Source: Streptomyces abyssomicinicus
GTDB taxonomy: Bacteria; Actinomycetota; Actinomycetes; Streptomycetales; Streptomycetaceae
DNA: 64,000 nt
Direction of reading: 5' to 3'
Assembly (NCBI RefSeq): GCF_008974245.1
Contig: NZ_BBZI01000008.1
Coordinates: forward strand, 369,475 to 433,474
The position numbers and the translations under genes were made by a program. Every line of letters starts with the position of its first letter. The stretch's first letter is position 1. The notes under the pieces are model-generated. The model searched no databases, had not been told where the DNA came from, and worked only from the letters and a program-made list of their open reading frames with translations. Below are positions 25,137-32,883 of this stretch, in pieces.

Positions 25137-26528
25137 TCATCGTGCCGCCAGCAGCTCTCCCTGCCGCTCCAGCACGTAGCGTGCCACCGTCCTGCCCAGG
25201 GCGATCCCCGCCTCGTCGGCGCTGCGCGTGTGGATGCCGGACCAGACCCGGGCGTCCACGTTCTCCGCCGACAGCTGCCGCCAGGTCGTGTAGGTGCGGG
25301 TCACACCCGGCGCGGTGGGGCTGGTCAGCTCGAAGGGCGCGGTCCGCGCCCCGCTGAGCGCGGTCAGCACCCCTTCGGCCGAGCCGGAGTAGGTGCCGTG
25401 CCCGCTCGGGTAGTCCGGGTGGGCGGGCGTGACGTGCAGCGGCGTCCACGCGGTGTCGGGCTCGATCGCGCCGGTGCGGATCGCCGTCACGGGGCGCCAG
25501 CGGGTGTGGGCGTACTTGCTGTCCGAGGTGGCGATCTGGGTGTCGACCGATGCCACGTGGAAGAGCGCCACCAACCGGGCCTGGCCGGCCAGGGACTCGG
25601 AGGAGCGGGTGAGCGCCACCCGCAGCGGCTCCGTGTAGAGGGTGAACGACGACCCGTACCAGAACTGCGCGGTCCCGGTCTGCTCCACGCTGCGGACCGT
25701 GCTGTCCGCGGCACCGTACGCGCGCACCTCGGCCAGGTCGGCGGCGTACCGGCCGGAGTCCAGGGCGGGCGGCGGCGGCAGCCGGAACTGGCTCTGTGAA
25801 CGCAGCGCGAACGGCTCGGCGACGCGGTTGCCGTACTGGGTGGCCGGGGCGAGGGCGGGCGGCGTCGGCTGCCACACGCCGGGGCCCGCGGCCGGCACCG
25901 GGTAGGGCGCGTTGACCGAGGCCGGGTCCAGCCCGTCGCCGGCCCGTTCGGCCAGCAGCAGCGACGCCTGCCGCTCACCGGCGGCCGCGCCGCGGTCCTC
26001 GGCCCGGCCGTCGGGTATCTCCGCGAGCGTCCGCGCGTACGCCGCGTCGAGCTGCTCGGCCTGGGCGGGCACCAGCTCGGTCAGCGCCCGGTGGACGGCC
26101 GAGGCGAGCGCGGCCCGCCGGTACTGCCCGCGGTCCAGGCCGCCCGGTACGTCGCGGGTGGCGCGGGCGGCGGCCAGCCAGCCGATGGCCCAGGTCCGGC
26201 TGTTGGTGACCTGGGTGGAGGCCGGTGCGGCGGCCACCGTGCGGGCGGTGACGTCGAACCACTCGACGGCGGTGGTGTCGGCGGTGCGGGCGCCGGCCGC
26301 GGCGGCCTGCGGGGCGGCGAGGCCGCCGGTCAGGACGGCCGCGGCGACGGCGGCCAGGGCGGTGCGGGATCTGCGGGCCCCTCGGACGGGGCGCGCGCTC
26401 CTGTCGGTGTGCGTGCTCTCGGCGGCGTGCGCGGTCTCGGCGGCGCGGGTGTTCCCGCCCGTGCGGAAGCTCATGACGGGACGTGCTCCTTCTGCCGTGC
26501 GGTGGTGGAGGTGGACGGGGGCGCTCAT
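25137..26528 (-). CDS. secreted vanadium-dependent haloperoxidase/PAP2-family enzyme, 463 aa
   Basis: The complete oxyanion site of the vanadium haloperoxidase/acid phosphatase superfamily is present: Lys and Arg of KYAHTRWRPVTAI, PDYPSGHGTYSG (Ser-Gly-His) and ARVWSGIHTRSADE (Arg and His). It can be a halide oxidase or a phosphatase; the sequence cannot decide. A signal peptide ending in AAPQAAAAGA marks export. ATG at 26528 has GAGGAG 8 nt upstream and overlaps the stop of the ABC ATPase gene (ATGA); ATG at 26474 would give a shorter signal region. It is the last gene of the ABC operon. Confidence 0.9.
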   Translation of the reverse strand: MSAPVHLHHRTAEGARPVMSFRTGGNTRAAETAHAAESTHTDRSARPVRGARRSRTALAAVAAAVLTGGLAAPQAAAAGARTADTTAVEWFDVTARTVAAAPASTQVTNSRTWAIGWLAAARATRDVPGGLDRGQYRRAALASAVHRALTELVPAQAEQLDAAYARTLAEIPDGRAEDRGAAAGERQASLLLAERAGDGLDPASVNAPYPVPAAGPGVWQPTPPALAPATQYGNRVAEPFALRSQSQFRLPPPPALDSGRYAADLAEVRAYGAADSTVRSVEQTGTAQFWYGSSFTLYTEPLRVALTRSSESLAGQARLVALFHVASVDTQIATSDSKYAHTRWRPVTAIRTGAIEPDTAWTPLHVTPAHPDYPSGHGTYSGSAEGVLTALSGARTAPFELTSPTAPGVTRTYTTWRQLSAENVDARVWSGIHTRSADEAGIALGRTVARYVLERQGELLAAR

Positions 26529-27409
26529 GCGGGGATCTCCTCGGCCGACCGGTCGTGCGCGGGGGTGTCCCCGGTGCCGGACCGGCGGCCCGGCCCGTCG
26601 CCGGACGCGGTGGGCGCGGCCTCGTGGTTCGGCCCGTGGCCGGGTCCGCCGTCGGCGCCGCCGTCCGTCTCCGCGCCGGGTTCGGTGAGGTCCACGCCCA
26701 GGTGGCCGAGGAGACGGTCACGGAGCTCGGCGTGGCCCGGAGCGCCGGCGCGGCGCGGGGCGGGCAGGTCGACCGGCAGGTCGGCGGCGATCCGGCCTCG
26801 GTCCAGCACCACCACCCGGTCGGCGAGCGCGATCGCCTCGTCGACGTCGTGGGTGACCAGCAGGACGGCGGGCCGGTGCCGGGCGCACAGGGTGCGCAGC
26901 AGCGCGTGCATCCGGATCCGGGTCAGCGCGTCCAGCGCCCCGAACGGCTCGTCCGCCAGCAGCAGCCGGGGTTCGCGCACCAGCGAGCGGGCCAGCGAGA
27001 CGCGCTGCTGCTCGCCGCCGGACAGCTCCACGGGCCAGGCCCGCTCCCGTCCGGCGAGGCCGACCTCGGCGAGGGCGGCACGGCCGCGTTCCTCGGCGTC
27101 CGGGGCGCGGAGTCCGAGGACGACGTTGTCCAGCAGCCGCTTCCAGGGCAGCAGCCGGGCGTCCTGGAAGACCACCGAGACGTCCTCGGGGGCGGTCAGC
27201 CCGCCCTCGCCGTCCACGTCGTGGTCGAGCCGGGCCAGGGCCCGCAGCAGCGTGCTCTTGCCGGAACCGCTGCGGCCCAGCAGGGCGACGAACTCGCCGT
27301 CCCGCACGGTCAGTTCGAGTCCGTCCAGGACACGGCGTCCGGCGAACGAGCGGACCAGTCCGTCGATTTGGACTGCGGCCGGGTTCAGCCGGCCAGGGTG
27401 CGACGCCAT
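26525..27409 (-). CDS. sulfonate/taurine/nitrate-type ABC transporter ATP-binding protein, 294 aa
   Basis: A SsuB/TauB-like ATPase: Walker A GRSGSGKST, Q-loop VVFQDARLLPWKRLL (typical of this subfamily), signature LSGGEQQR, Walker B LLLADEPFGALD and switch THDVDEA. It energises uptake with the permease and binding protein encoded just upstream. After residue 230 there is an unusual Gly/Pro/Asp-rich tail of about 50 residues. AGGAGG lies 9 nt before the ATG at 27409, which overlaps the permease gene by 25 bp. Confidence 0.93.
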   Translation of the reverse strand: MASHPGRLNPAAVQIDGLVRSFAGRRVLDGLELTVRDGEFVALLGRSGSGKSTLLRALARLDHDVDGEGGLTAPEDVSVVFQDARLLPWKRLLDNVVLGLRAPDAEERGRAALAEVGLAGRERAWPVELSGGEQQRVSLARSLVREPRLLLADEPFGALDALTRIRMHALLRTLCARHRPAVLLVTHDVDEAIALADRVVVLDRGRIAADLPVDLPAPRRAGAPGHAELRDRLLGHLGVDLTEPGAETDGGADGGPGHGPNHEAAPTASGDGPGRRSGTGDTPAHDRSAEEIPA

Positions 27410-28254
27410 GACAGCGCCCTCCTCTCGACGAGCCGCACCAGGCCGTCGGAGACCAGCCCCAGGAGGCCGTACACGACCAGGCCGACGAGGATCACGTCGG
27501 TCTGTCCGTACGTCCGGGCGAGCTCCATCATGTAGCCGATGCCGCTGGTGGCGTTGACCTGTTCGACGACGGCCAGCGCCAGCCACGCCGCCGTCACCGC
27601 GAAGCGCATGCCGAGCAGGAAGCCCGGCAGGGCGCCCGGGAGCACGACCTGGCGGATGAAGGCGGCCCGGGTGAGCCGCACCGTCTCGGCGAGCTCGGCG
27701 TAGCGGTTGTCGATGGCGCGCAGGCCGTTGTGGGTGTGGATGTAGACCGGCACGAAGACGCCGAGCGCGATGGTGACCACCTTCATGGTCTCGCCGATGC
27801 CGAACCAGAGGATCAGCAGCGGGATCAGCGCCAGGGAGGGGATGGCCCGCTTGATCTGCACCGGGCCGTCCACCACCGCCTCGCCGCCCCGGCTCAGGCC
27901 CGACACCAGGGCGAGCAGCAGCCCGGCCGCGACGCCGAACAGCAGACCGAGCACGGCCCGCTGGGCGGACGTGAACAGGTGTTCCTGGAGGCGGCCCTCG
28001 GCGATGAGGTCGGAGGCCGTCGCGGCCACCGTCCACGGCGCGGGCAGCGCCCGGGGGTCGATCAGCCCGGCGGCGGCGCCGGCCACCCAGAGCGCGAACA
28101 GCAGGGTCGGTCCCACCGCCCAGCCGTAGGGCACCGGACGGCCCGGCCCCAGCCGCCGGCCCGCCGCACGCCGCGGCCGGGCCTTCGTGGCGTTCCCGGC
28201 TCCTGCCGCGGCCGCGGACGGGACCGCCCGCCGGGTGGGTGCGTCGACGCTCAT
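27385..28254 (-). CDS. sulfonate/taurine/nitrate-type ABC transporter permease, 289 aa
   Basis: Six-TM binding-protein-dependent permease. The N-terminal 40 residues are basic and Ala-rich, followed by GPTLLFALWVAGAAAG and further membrane helices. The coupling (EAA) loop is AETVRLTRAAFIRQVVLPGALPGFLLG, the form seen in SsuC/TauC. PSLALIPLLILWFGIGETMK is also characteristic of the family. ATG at 28254 overlaps the binding-protein stop (ATGA), so the genes are translated together. Confidence 0.93.
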   Translation of the reverse strand: MSVDAPTRRAVPSAAAAGAGNATKARPRRAAGRRLGPGRPVPYGWAVGPTLLFALWVAGAAAGLIDPRALPAPWTVAATASDLIAEGRLQEHLFTSAQRAVLGLLFGVAAGLLLALVSGLSRGGEAVVDGPVQIKRAIPSLALIPLLILWFGIGETMKVVTIALGVFVPVYIHTHNGLRAIDNRYAELAETVRLTRAAFIRQVVLPGALPGFLLGMRFAVTAAWLALAVVEQVNATSGIGYMMELARTYGQTDVILVGLVVYGLLGLVSDGLVRLVERRALSWRRTLAG

Positions 28255-29384
28255 GACGCGCCCCCGTCCTTCGCGGCGACCGCCTGGGACCCGACCTTCT
28301 CGAAGCGGCGGTCGAAGAGGATCTTCACGTCGAACCGTTCACGCTTCTGCTCCTTGGCGAGCAGGTCGACGGTCTTCTGCTGGCGTTCGATCGCCCCGGA
28401 CCAGTCGGCCGGGATCACGGGGGTGCCCGCCCGCCGCACCAGGTACTCGCCGTCCTCCTCGCTGAGGCCCTGGTCCTTCACGTACCAGCCGTCGACCCAC
28501 TCCTCGGGGTGCTGGTCGATCCAGATCTGGGCCCGCGCCCAGAACTTCACGAGTTCCCGGACGGCGGCGGCCTTCTCCGGGTCGGCCACCGAGTCGGTGA
28601 GCGCCCACAGGTGCGCGGGGTCGTCGCGCAGGCCGTGCTTGAGGGTGGTGGCGCCCTGGCCGCCGTAGTTCTTCAGGTAGCGCTTGATGTTCACGTCCGC
28701 GATGGGCGCGGCGTCCACCTGATGGTTGCCGAGTGCGGTCGGGTAGACGTCGCCGGTGCTGGCCAGCTCCACCAGTTCGACGTCCTCCTGGGTGAGGCCG
28801 GCCTTGTCGAGGATGCGCAGGACCAGCGCGCCCTGGGCCTGGCCCGGGCTGTAGGCGATCTTCTTGCCGCGCAGGTCCTCCAGGGACCGGATGTCGGCCC
28901 CGGGGGCGATCCCCAGTTCGTAGATCGGGTTGGCGTAGGGGTCCTCGCGGAACGCGGCGGCCACCAGCTTGGTGTCCAGCCCGGTCCAGTGCGCGTTGAT
29001 GGACGGGATGTCCGCGGCGGAGCAGACGTCGAGCGCACCCGCGCGGAAGGCCTCCGAGCACTGCGGGCCGCCGCTGATGTTGGCCCACTCGACCTTGAAC
29101 GGCAGCTTGTCGATCTGGCCGGAGAGCTGCAGCGCCACCTTGAGCGAGGGGTACCCGACGGTCAGCTCGGTGTCCGGGGACACCTTCGCGGGGATCTTCC
29201 GGCTCGCCAGGTCCTCGCTGCTCGCGGTGGTCTGCGCGTCGAGGGCGCAGGACCCGAGCAGCAGCGGCAGCGCCAGGGCGGCGGCGAGCAGCGCGGGCCG
29301 GCGGCGGCGCCCGGGCGGCGTGCCCGGTATGGGGGGCCGGGGCGCTCGGGGGCGGGGGGTGCGGGAACGGAAACGGATCTTCAT
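28251..29384 (-). CDS. ABC transporter substrate-binding lipoprotein (SsuA/NMT1-like), 377 aa
   Basis: A twin-basic signal region and lipobox LLLGSC anchor it to the outer face of the membrane. The mature protein has the aliphatic-sulfonate/nitrate binder pattern: ELTVGYPSLKVALQLSG, KVEWANISGGPQCSEAFRAGALDVCSAADIP, LRGKKIAYSPGQAQGALVLRIL and LASTGDVYPTALGNHQVDA. The substrate is probably a sulfonate or sulfate ester, as a cysteine-type leader peptide lies upstream, but nitrate or a pyrimidine precursor is possible. The ATG at 29384 has only a weak AAAGG upstream. Confidence 0.9.
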   Translation of the reverse strand: MKIRFRSRTPRPRAPRPPIPGTPPGRRRRPALLAAALALPLLLGSCALDAQTTASSEDLASRKIPAKVSPDTELTVGYPSLKVALQLSGQIDKLPFKVEWANISGGPQCSEAFRAGALDVCSAADIPSINAHWTGLDTKLVAAAFREDPYANPIYELGIAPGADIRSLEDLRGKKIAYSPGQAQGALVLRILDKAGLTQEDVELVELASTGDVYPTALGNHQVDAAPIADVNIKRYLKNYGGQGATTLKHGLRDDPAHLWALTDSVADPEKAAAVRELVKFWARAQIWIDQHPEEWVDGWYVKDQGLSEEDGEYLVRRAGTPVIPADWSGAIERQQKTVDLLAKEQKRERFDVKILFDRRFEKVGSQAVAAKDGGAS

Positions 29385-29465
29385 CGAAGGCAGCCTTTGG
29401 AGAGAAGCGGCGGCAGCGCACAGGCGCGCCCAGCACACGCCGTGTCGGCGTCACACGGGCCTTGG

Positions 29466-29555
29466 ACACATGGCTCCACAGCACATGCGCGCTCGGCACA
29501 TGGGCGTTCAGCACACGGGCGTTCAGCACACGGGCATTCGGCACACGGGTGTTCG
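29466..29555. repeat. 15-bp minisatellite, five clear units plus one degenerate
   Basis: Units start at 29481, 29496, 29511, 29526 and 29541, with the consensus GCACACGGGCGTTCG. A degenerate sixth lies at 29466. On the minus strand the period of five codons gives a Pro-Cys-Ala-Glu-Arg repeat. Confidence 0.85.
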
Positions 29556-29654
29556 GCGACGGGCACGGGTGTCCGCGGAGCGGAGGAAGCGGAGGAAGCG
29601 GAGGAAGCGGAGCGAGGAGAGCGGCGGGGCCGGGCCGGGAGATCACACGGCGCG

Positions 29655-29680
29655 GGTCCGGCGGACGGACCGTCCGGACC
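29655..29680 (-). promoter_or_regulatory. candidate attenuator hairpins
   Basis: GGTCCGG (29655-29661) can pair with CCGGACC (29674-29680). The overlapping CGGACG/CGTCCG (29662-29667 with 29671-29676) offers a nested or alternative stem. It lies about 60 nt after the leader-peptide stop, a position where ribosome stalling could choose between structures. Confidence 0.3.
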
Positions 29681-29735
29681 TTCGGGGCCGCGCGACGGGC
29701 GACGAGCGACGGGGGTCGGCGCGTGCCCGGTGGGC

Positions 29736-29810
29736 TCAGCGACAGACGGAGGTGGCGACGCGCATCAGGTCGACGGCGCGCCTCTTGGTGAACCGCAGGG
29801 ATTTCCGCAT
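29736..29810 (-). CDS. 24-aa leader peptide of the sulfur-type operon (cysteine-responsive attenuator family)
   Basis: The frame reads MRKSLRFTKRRAVDLMRVAT then SVCR and stop. This basic R-R-x-V-D-L-x-R-V-x-S-x-C-R pattern is that of the short putative leader peptides found in front of Streptomyces sulfur-assimilation and sulfonate operons. A -10 TAGGGT ends 7 nt before the ATG, so the mRNA begins at the ATG and is leaderless, as in the mycobacterial cysteine attenuators. Stalling at the penultimate Cys codon when cysteine is scarce is the expected signal. It lies about 350 nt upstream of the binding-protein gene. Confidence 0.82.
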   Translation of the reverse strand: MRKSLRFTKRRAVDLMRVATSVCR

Positions 29811-29817
29811 GCCGACG

Positions 29818-29847
29818 ACCCTAGGGAGGCCCCGCGAAGCCGTTCAA
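29818..29847 (-). promoter_or_regulatory. HrdB-type promoter of the leader peptide and ABC operon
   Basis: On the minus strand, -35 TTGAAC (29847-29842), 18-bp spacer, -10 TAGGGT (29823-29818), then 7 nt to the ATG at 29810. Both hexamers are close to the vegetative consensus. Confidence 0.75.
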
Positions 29848-30004
29848 GGCTTCCCGTCGTGCCGTAGCGCGACCGCCATGCCGCCTTCGTCTTCCGGCAA
29901 CAAGCGGCGCGCGCGGGGCGCGCGTCAGCCTGGCAACGTCGGGTTCACCTCTCCGACACTCCGTCAGAATCCCATTACGGCACGGAGGTTCGTAACATGC
30001 CCCG

Positions 30005-30817
30005 ATGAACATGACTGCATTCGACGAAGCCGAGCGGCGTATCTGGGACGGCCGCGCCGCCGCCTACGCGCGCAGCTTCGCGGACCTGTGCGCCCACACC
30101 GTCCCCGCGCTGCTGGATTCCGCGAAGGTCGGCCCGGGCGCGCGCGTGCTGGACGTCGGCACGGGAACGGGGTCGGTGGCGGCGGCGGCCTGCCGGGCGA
30201 GGGCGATCGTGAGCGCCGTCGACGCCGAGCCGGACATGGCCCTGTGGGCCGCCGAGGCCGTGCCGGAGGCCGACGTCCGGGTCGCCGCGCTGCCCGAACT
30301 GCCTTACGTGGACGGAACGTTCGACGCCGTGCTGGCCAACTTCGTGCTGAACCACGTGGGCCGCCCGCGGGCTGCCGCCGAGGAGCTGCGCCGGGTCACC
30401 GGGGACGGCGGGCGGATCGCCGTCAGCCTGTGGGGCGACGAGCGGGGCGCCGGCCAGAGCCTGGCCCGCCAGGCCGTGGCGGCGGCCGGTCTCGACCTGC
30501 CTCCGGCGCTTCCCCCGATCGCTCCGGAGGACGGCGTCCCGCTCACCGAGGAGGGCGTCGCCGCGCTCCTGACCGGCGCCGGCTTCACCGGCGTGGTCTG
30601 CGGGACGGTGCGCTTCGAGCACCGTGCCGACCCCGAGCGGTGGTGGGCGGGCACGGCCGGCGGCGTCGGACCGACCGGCGCCCTGGTGGCCGCCCAGCCG
30701 CAGGACGTGATCGACGCGGTCCGCAAGGAGTTCGACGCCCTGGTCCAGCCGCTCCTCGGCGACGACGGGCTGCTCACCCTCCCGCACGTCGCCCTGCTGG
30801 CCTCCGGCTCGGCCTGA
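30005..30817 (+). CDS. class I SAM-dependent methyltransferase, 270 aa
   Basis: UbiE/Methyltransf_11-type fold with motif I ARVLDVGTGTGSVAAAA, motif II VSAVDAEPDM, and FDAVLANFVLNHVGRP, where the acidic and aromatic residues for SAM and substrate lie. The substrate is not apparent. A TAACAT (29993-29998) 6 nt before the ATG suggests a leaderless transcript. It is divergent from the ABC operon leader and ends at a strong hairpin. Confidence 0.88.
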   Translation: MNMTAFDEAERRIWDGRAAAYARSFADLCAHTVPALLDSAKVGPGARVLDVGTGTGSVAAAACRARAIVSAVDAEPDMALWAAEAVPEADVRVAALPELPYVDGTFDAVLANFVLNHVGRPRAAAEELRRVTGDGGRIAVSLWGDERGAGQSLARQAVAAAGLDLPPALPPIAPEDGVPLTEEGVAALLTGAGFTGVVCGTVRFEHRADPERWWAGTAGGVGPTGALVAAQPQDVIDAVRKEFDALVQPLLGDDGLLTLPHVALLASGSA

Positions 30818-30840
30818 CCCGGCCGCCGCACCGCGCCACC

Positions 30841-30868
30841 GGACCGCCCCGGCCCGGTGGGGCGGTCC
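30841..30868 (+). terminator. hairpin terminator
   Basis: GGACCGCCCC (30841-30850) pairs perfectly with GGGGCGGTCC (30859-30868) around an 8-nt loop, just after the methyltransferase stop. Confidence 0.7.
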
Positions 30869-31015
30869 GACGGAGCCCGTTCCGTCCCTCTCCGGGGGCG
30901 GCCGCGGCGTCCGCGCGGCGCAGGCGACGGCGCATGACCGCCGGGGCGGAGGGTACGAGCCCTCCGGACGGTGCGGGCGTCGCCGGGGGCGACACGAGTG
31001 CGAGGGGTGCCGGAA

Positions 31016-31390
31016 GTGATCCGAAAGCTGCAGGCGGTCGCGTTGGACTGCGCCGACCCGGTACGGCTGGCCGAGTTCTACGCGGCCCTGCTCGGTGGCC
31101 GGGTCGTCGCGGACGACGAGGACACCGACTGGGTCGAGGTGCGCGGGTTCGAGGGGATCCCGCTGGCCTGCCAGCGGGTGGAGGGCTACCGGCCGCCCGA
31201 GTGGCCCGGCCAGGAGCGCCCGCAGCAGCTCCACCTGGACTTCGACGTGGACGACCTCGACGGTGAGGAGGAGCGGGCGCTCGCCCTCGGCGCGACCGTG
31301 CTGGAGCGGACCGACCAGCTCCGCCCGGGAGCGAACTGGCGGGTCTACGCCGACCCGGCCGGCCATCCCTTCTGTCTCTGCGCCCACTGA
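31016..31390 (+). CDS. VOC/glyoxalase-family protein, 124 aa
   Basis: A single vicinal-oxygen-chelate module of the Glyoxalase_6 kind common in Streptomyces: KLQAVALDCADPVRLAEFYAALLGG, RPQQLHLDFDVDDLDGEEERALALGATVLE and a terminal VYADPAGHPFCLC. Metal-ligand positions His (LHLDF) and Glu/Asp are partly kept. Reaction unknown; it may be a dioxygenase, isomerase or resistance-type binder. I chose GTG at 31016 with GAGGGG 8 nt upstream; GTG at 31007 is possible. Confidence 0.85.
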   Translation: MIRKLQAVALDCADPVRLAEFYAALLGGRVVADDEDTDWVEVRGFEGIPLACQRVEGYRPPEWPGQERPQQLHLDFDVDDLDGEEERALALGATVLERTDQLRPGANWRVYADPAGHPFCLCAH

Positions 31391-32134
31391 GCCACCACCT
31401 CCTCCGCCTCTGACTCCGGCCCTCGGCTACGTCCGTGAGCAGGCACTTTGCATGCCGGTGCCGGTAGGGTCCGCACCTCGTGGTGGGCGACTCCGCGGCG
31501 GGGAGCGTCCGATCCCCCGTGGTGGTTGCCGGAGGGCGGCACGCCGGCCGGCACGGCGACGCCGTGGGGCATCGGCCACCAGGACCGGCTCCGCGCCCAT
31601 GGAGCCGGGACTGCTGCGGGCCTCCCGCGGCAAGGAGGACGGCACCGACGTGGCCGCCTCGCTCCGCCGAGCGCGACGCCATCGTCGCGCGGGCCTGATG
31701 CGCCCCTGTGCCCGGGTGCTGGGCGATTCCCTGCACGAGGTGATCCTCGGACTCCTCGTCCAGGCGTGGAAGCCGGACGCCCAGGCCTGAGACCCACCGG
31801 CCGGAGACCCACCGGTCTTCGGAGCACGCGCCCCGGCCCGTCCCCGCCTTCCGTCCGCCGACGCCGCCCGACGCCACCCGCCGCCCGGGCGGCTCGCTCG
31901 TTCCCCCGCCCGGCACCCCCGCCACGTCCGTCCGCGGTCCCTCGATGCACGCGAAAACCGCTGGAGCGGGGCCGTCCTCCACAACTACCGTGCTACCGCA
32001 CCGAGTCGCCCAGGCAAGGACGTTCCGTTGTACACCGTGTGAGACCTCCCGAGCGCTGAATCGTCGCGCGTCGCGCCGCCTGCGCGCCGCGCCCCTTTTT
32101 GCTGCGGATTTCTCACTGGAACCGGTGTACTGCT
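31391..32134. other. 744-bp region without a recognisable gene
   Basis: Several frames are open, but none combines a good start, ribosome-binding site and protein-like codon use. The plus frame ending at 31790 closes with a plausible amphipathic stretch, LGDSLHEVILGLLVQAWKP, which may be a remnant. There is a CTTTGCATG near 31446 and a CCCCTTTTT run at 32095 after an imperfect GC hairpin, which could terminate an unseen transcript. Confidence 0.4.
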
Positions 32135-32683
32135 GTGCTCGAGAACTGGGTGGTCACGCCCACCTGCCTTCCCACCGTCCTCCGCCGTTGCCACACCTGC
32201 GCGTCCGGGCGCTTCCGGGCGAACGGCAAGTTCCGTGTCAACGCGAACCACAAACTCATCGACGTCTGGCTCCTCGCCCTCTGCGCCGCATGCGGGGCGA
32301 CCGCGAAGCTCACGGTCGTCGAACGGGCGCACGTGCGCTCCGTGCGGCCCGGGCTGCTGGACCGGCTGCACGCCAACGACGCCGTGCTGGCCGCCGAACT
32401 GCTCCAGGACCCGGTCCTGCGGCGGCGCAACCGCATCGCCCTCGACTGGGACGGCGCCTGGCGCCTCGACACCGGGGGAACGGACCATCCGGGCCACGAG
32501 GCGATCGACGTCTCCGTCCGCTTCGCGGCGCCCGTCCCCGTCCGGCCGGTACGGCTGATCGCCGAGGGTTGCGGCCTGTCGCGGGCCGGGGTGGAGCGGC
32601 TGGTCGCCGACGGGAGCCTCGTCTCGGCGGTCCGGCTGAGCGGCAGACTCTCCGGCGACTTCACCTTCACGCTCAAGCGCTGA
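32135..32683 (+). CDS. DUF1062 family protein with N-terminal zinc ribbon, 182 aa
   Basis: It starts with ENWVVTPTCLPTVLRRC, then two CxxC pairs (CHTC near residue 18 and CAAC near residue 50) flanking FRVNANHKLIDVWLLALC, forming a treble-clef or zinc-ribbon. The middle has LLDRLHANDAVLAAELLQDP, and the C-terminus GLSRAGVERLVADGSL resembles an S4-like RNA-binding helix pair. Function unknown; a nucleic-acid role is plausible. GTG at 32135 gives the family's usual start. It is followed by a strong terminator. Confidence 0.85.
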   Translation: MLENWVVTPTCLPTVLRRCHTCASGRFRANGKFRVNANHKLIDVWLLALCAACGATAKLTVVERAHVRSVRPGLLDRLHANDAVLAAELLQDPVLRRRNRIALDWDGAWRLDTGGTDHPGHEAIDVSVRFAAPVPVRPVRLIAEGCGLSRAGVERLVADGSLVSAVRLSGRLSGDFTFTLKR

Positions 32684-32696
32684 ACCCGCGCCACGA

Positions 32697-32733
32697 GGGG
32701 GCCTGTCCGGCGGAACCCGCCGGACAGGCCCCT
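32697..32733 (+). terminator. strong hairpin terminator
   Basis: GGGGGCCTGTCCGGCGG (32697-32713) pairs with 32717-32733 over 17 positions (one G-U pair) around a 3-nt loop, right after the DUF1062 gene. Confidence 0.8.
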
Positions 32734-32883
32734 CCCGGCCTTCCGCTCCCCCCGGCGGCGGCCACGCGGCTGCCGCCCCCGCCGATCACCCGCGCACGGC
32801 AGCGGGCATACAGGCGTGAACGCAACCCGTTCGGCACGCCGGTGCTCCCGGGCGGCTCCGGCCCCCGGTGGTTGACTGGCCGC

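Larger units (their letters stand above)
29385..29735 (-). other. untranslated leader region between leader peptide and ABC operon
   Basis: About 350 nt of transcript lie between the leader-peptide stop and the first structural gene. It holds the candidate attenuator hairpins near 29655-29680, an A/G-rich run of GGAAGCGGA repeats near 29580-29615, and a 15-bp minisatellite. One frame (29566-29381) encodes 61 residues with 11 cysteines and ends in an ATGA overlap with the binding-protein gene; whether it is translated is unknown. Confidence 0.55.

Noticed and set aside
30971..31015. Extended start of the VOC protein at 30971.
   Set aside because: The extra residues lack similarity to VOC N-termini, and GAGGGG is correctly spaced for GTG 31016.
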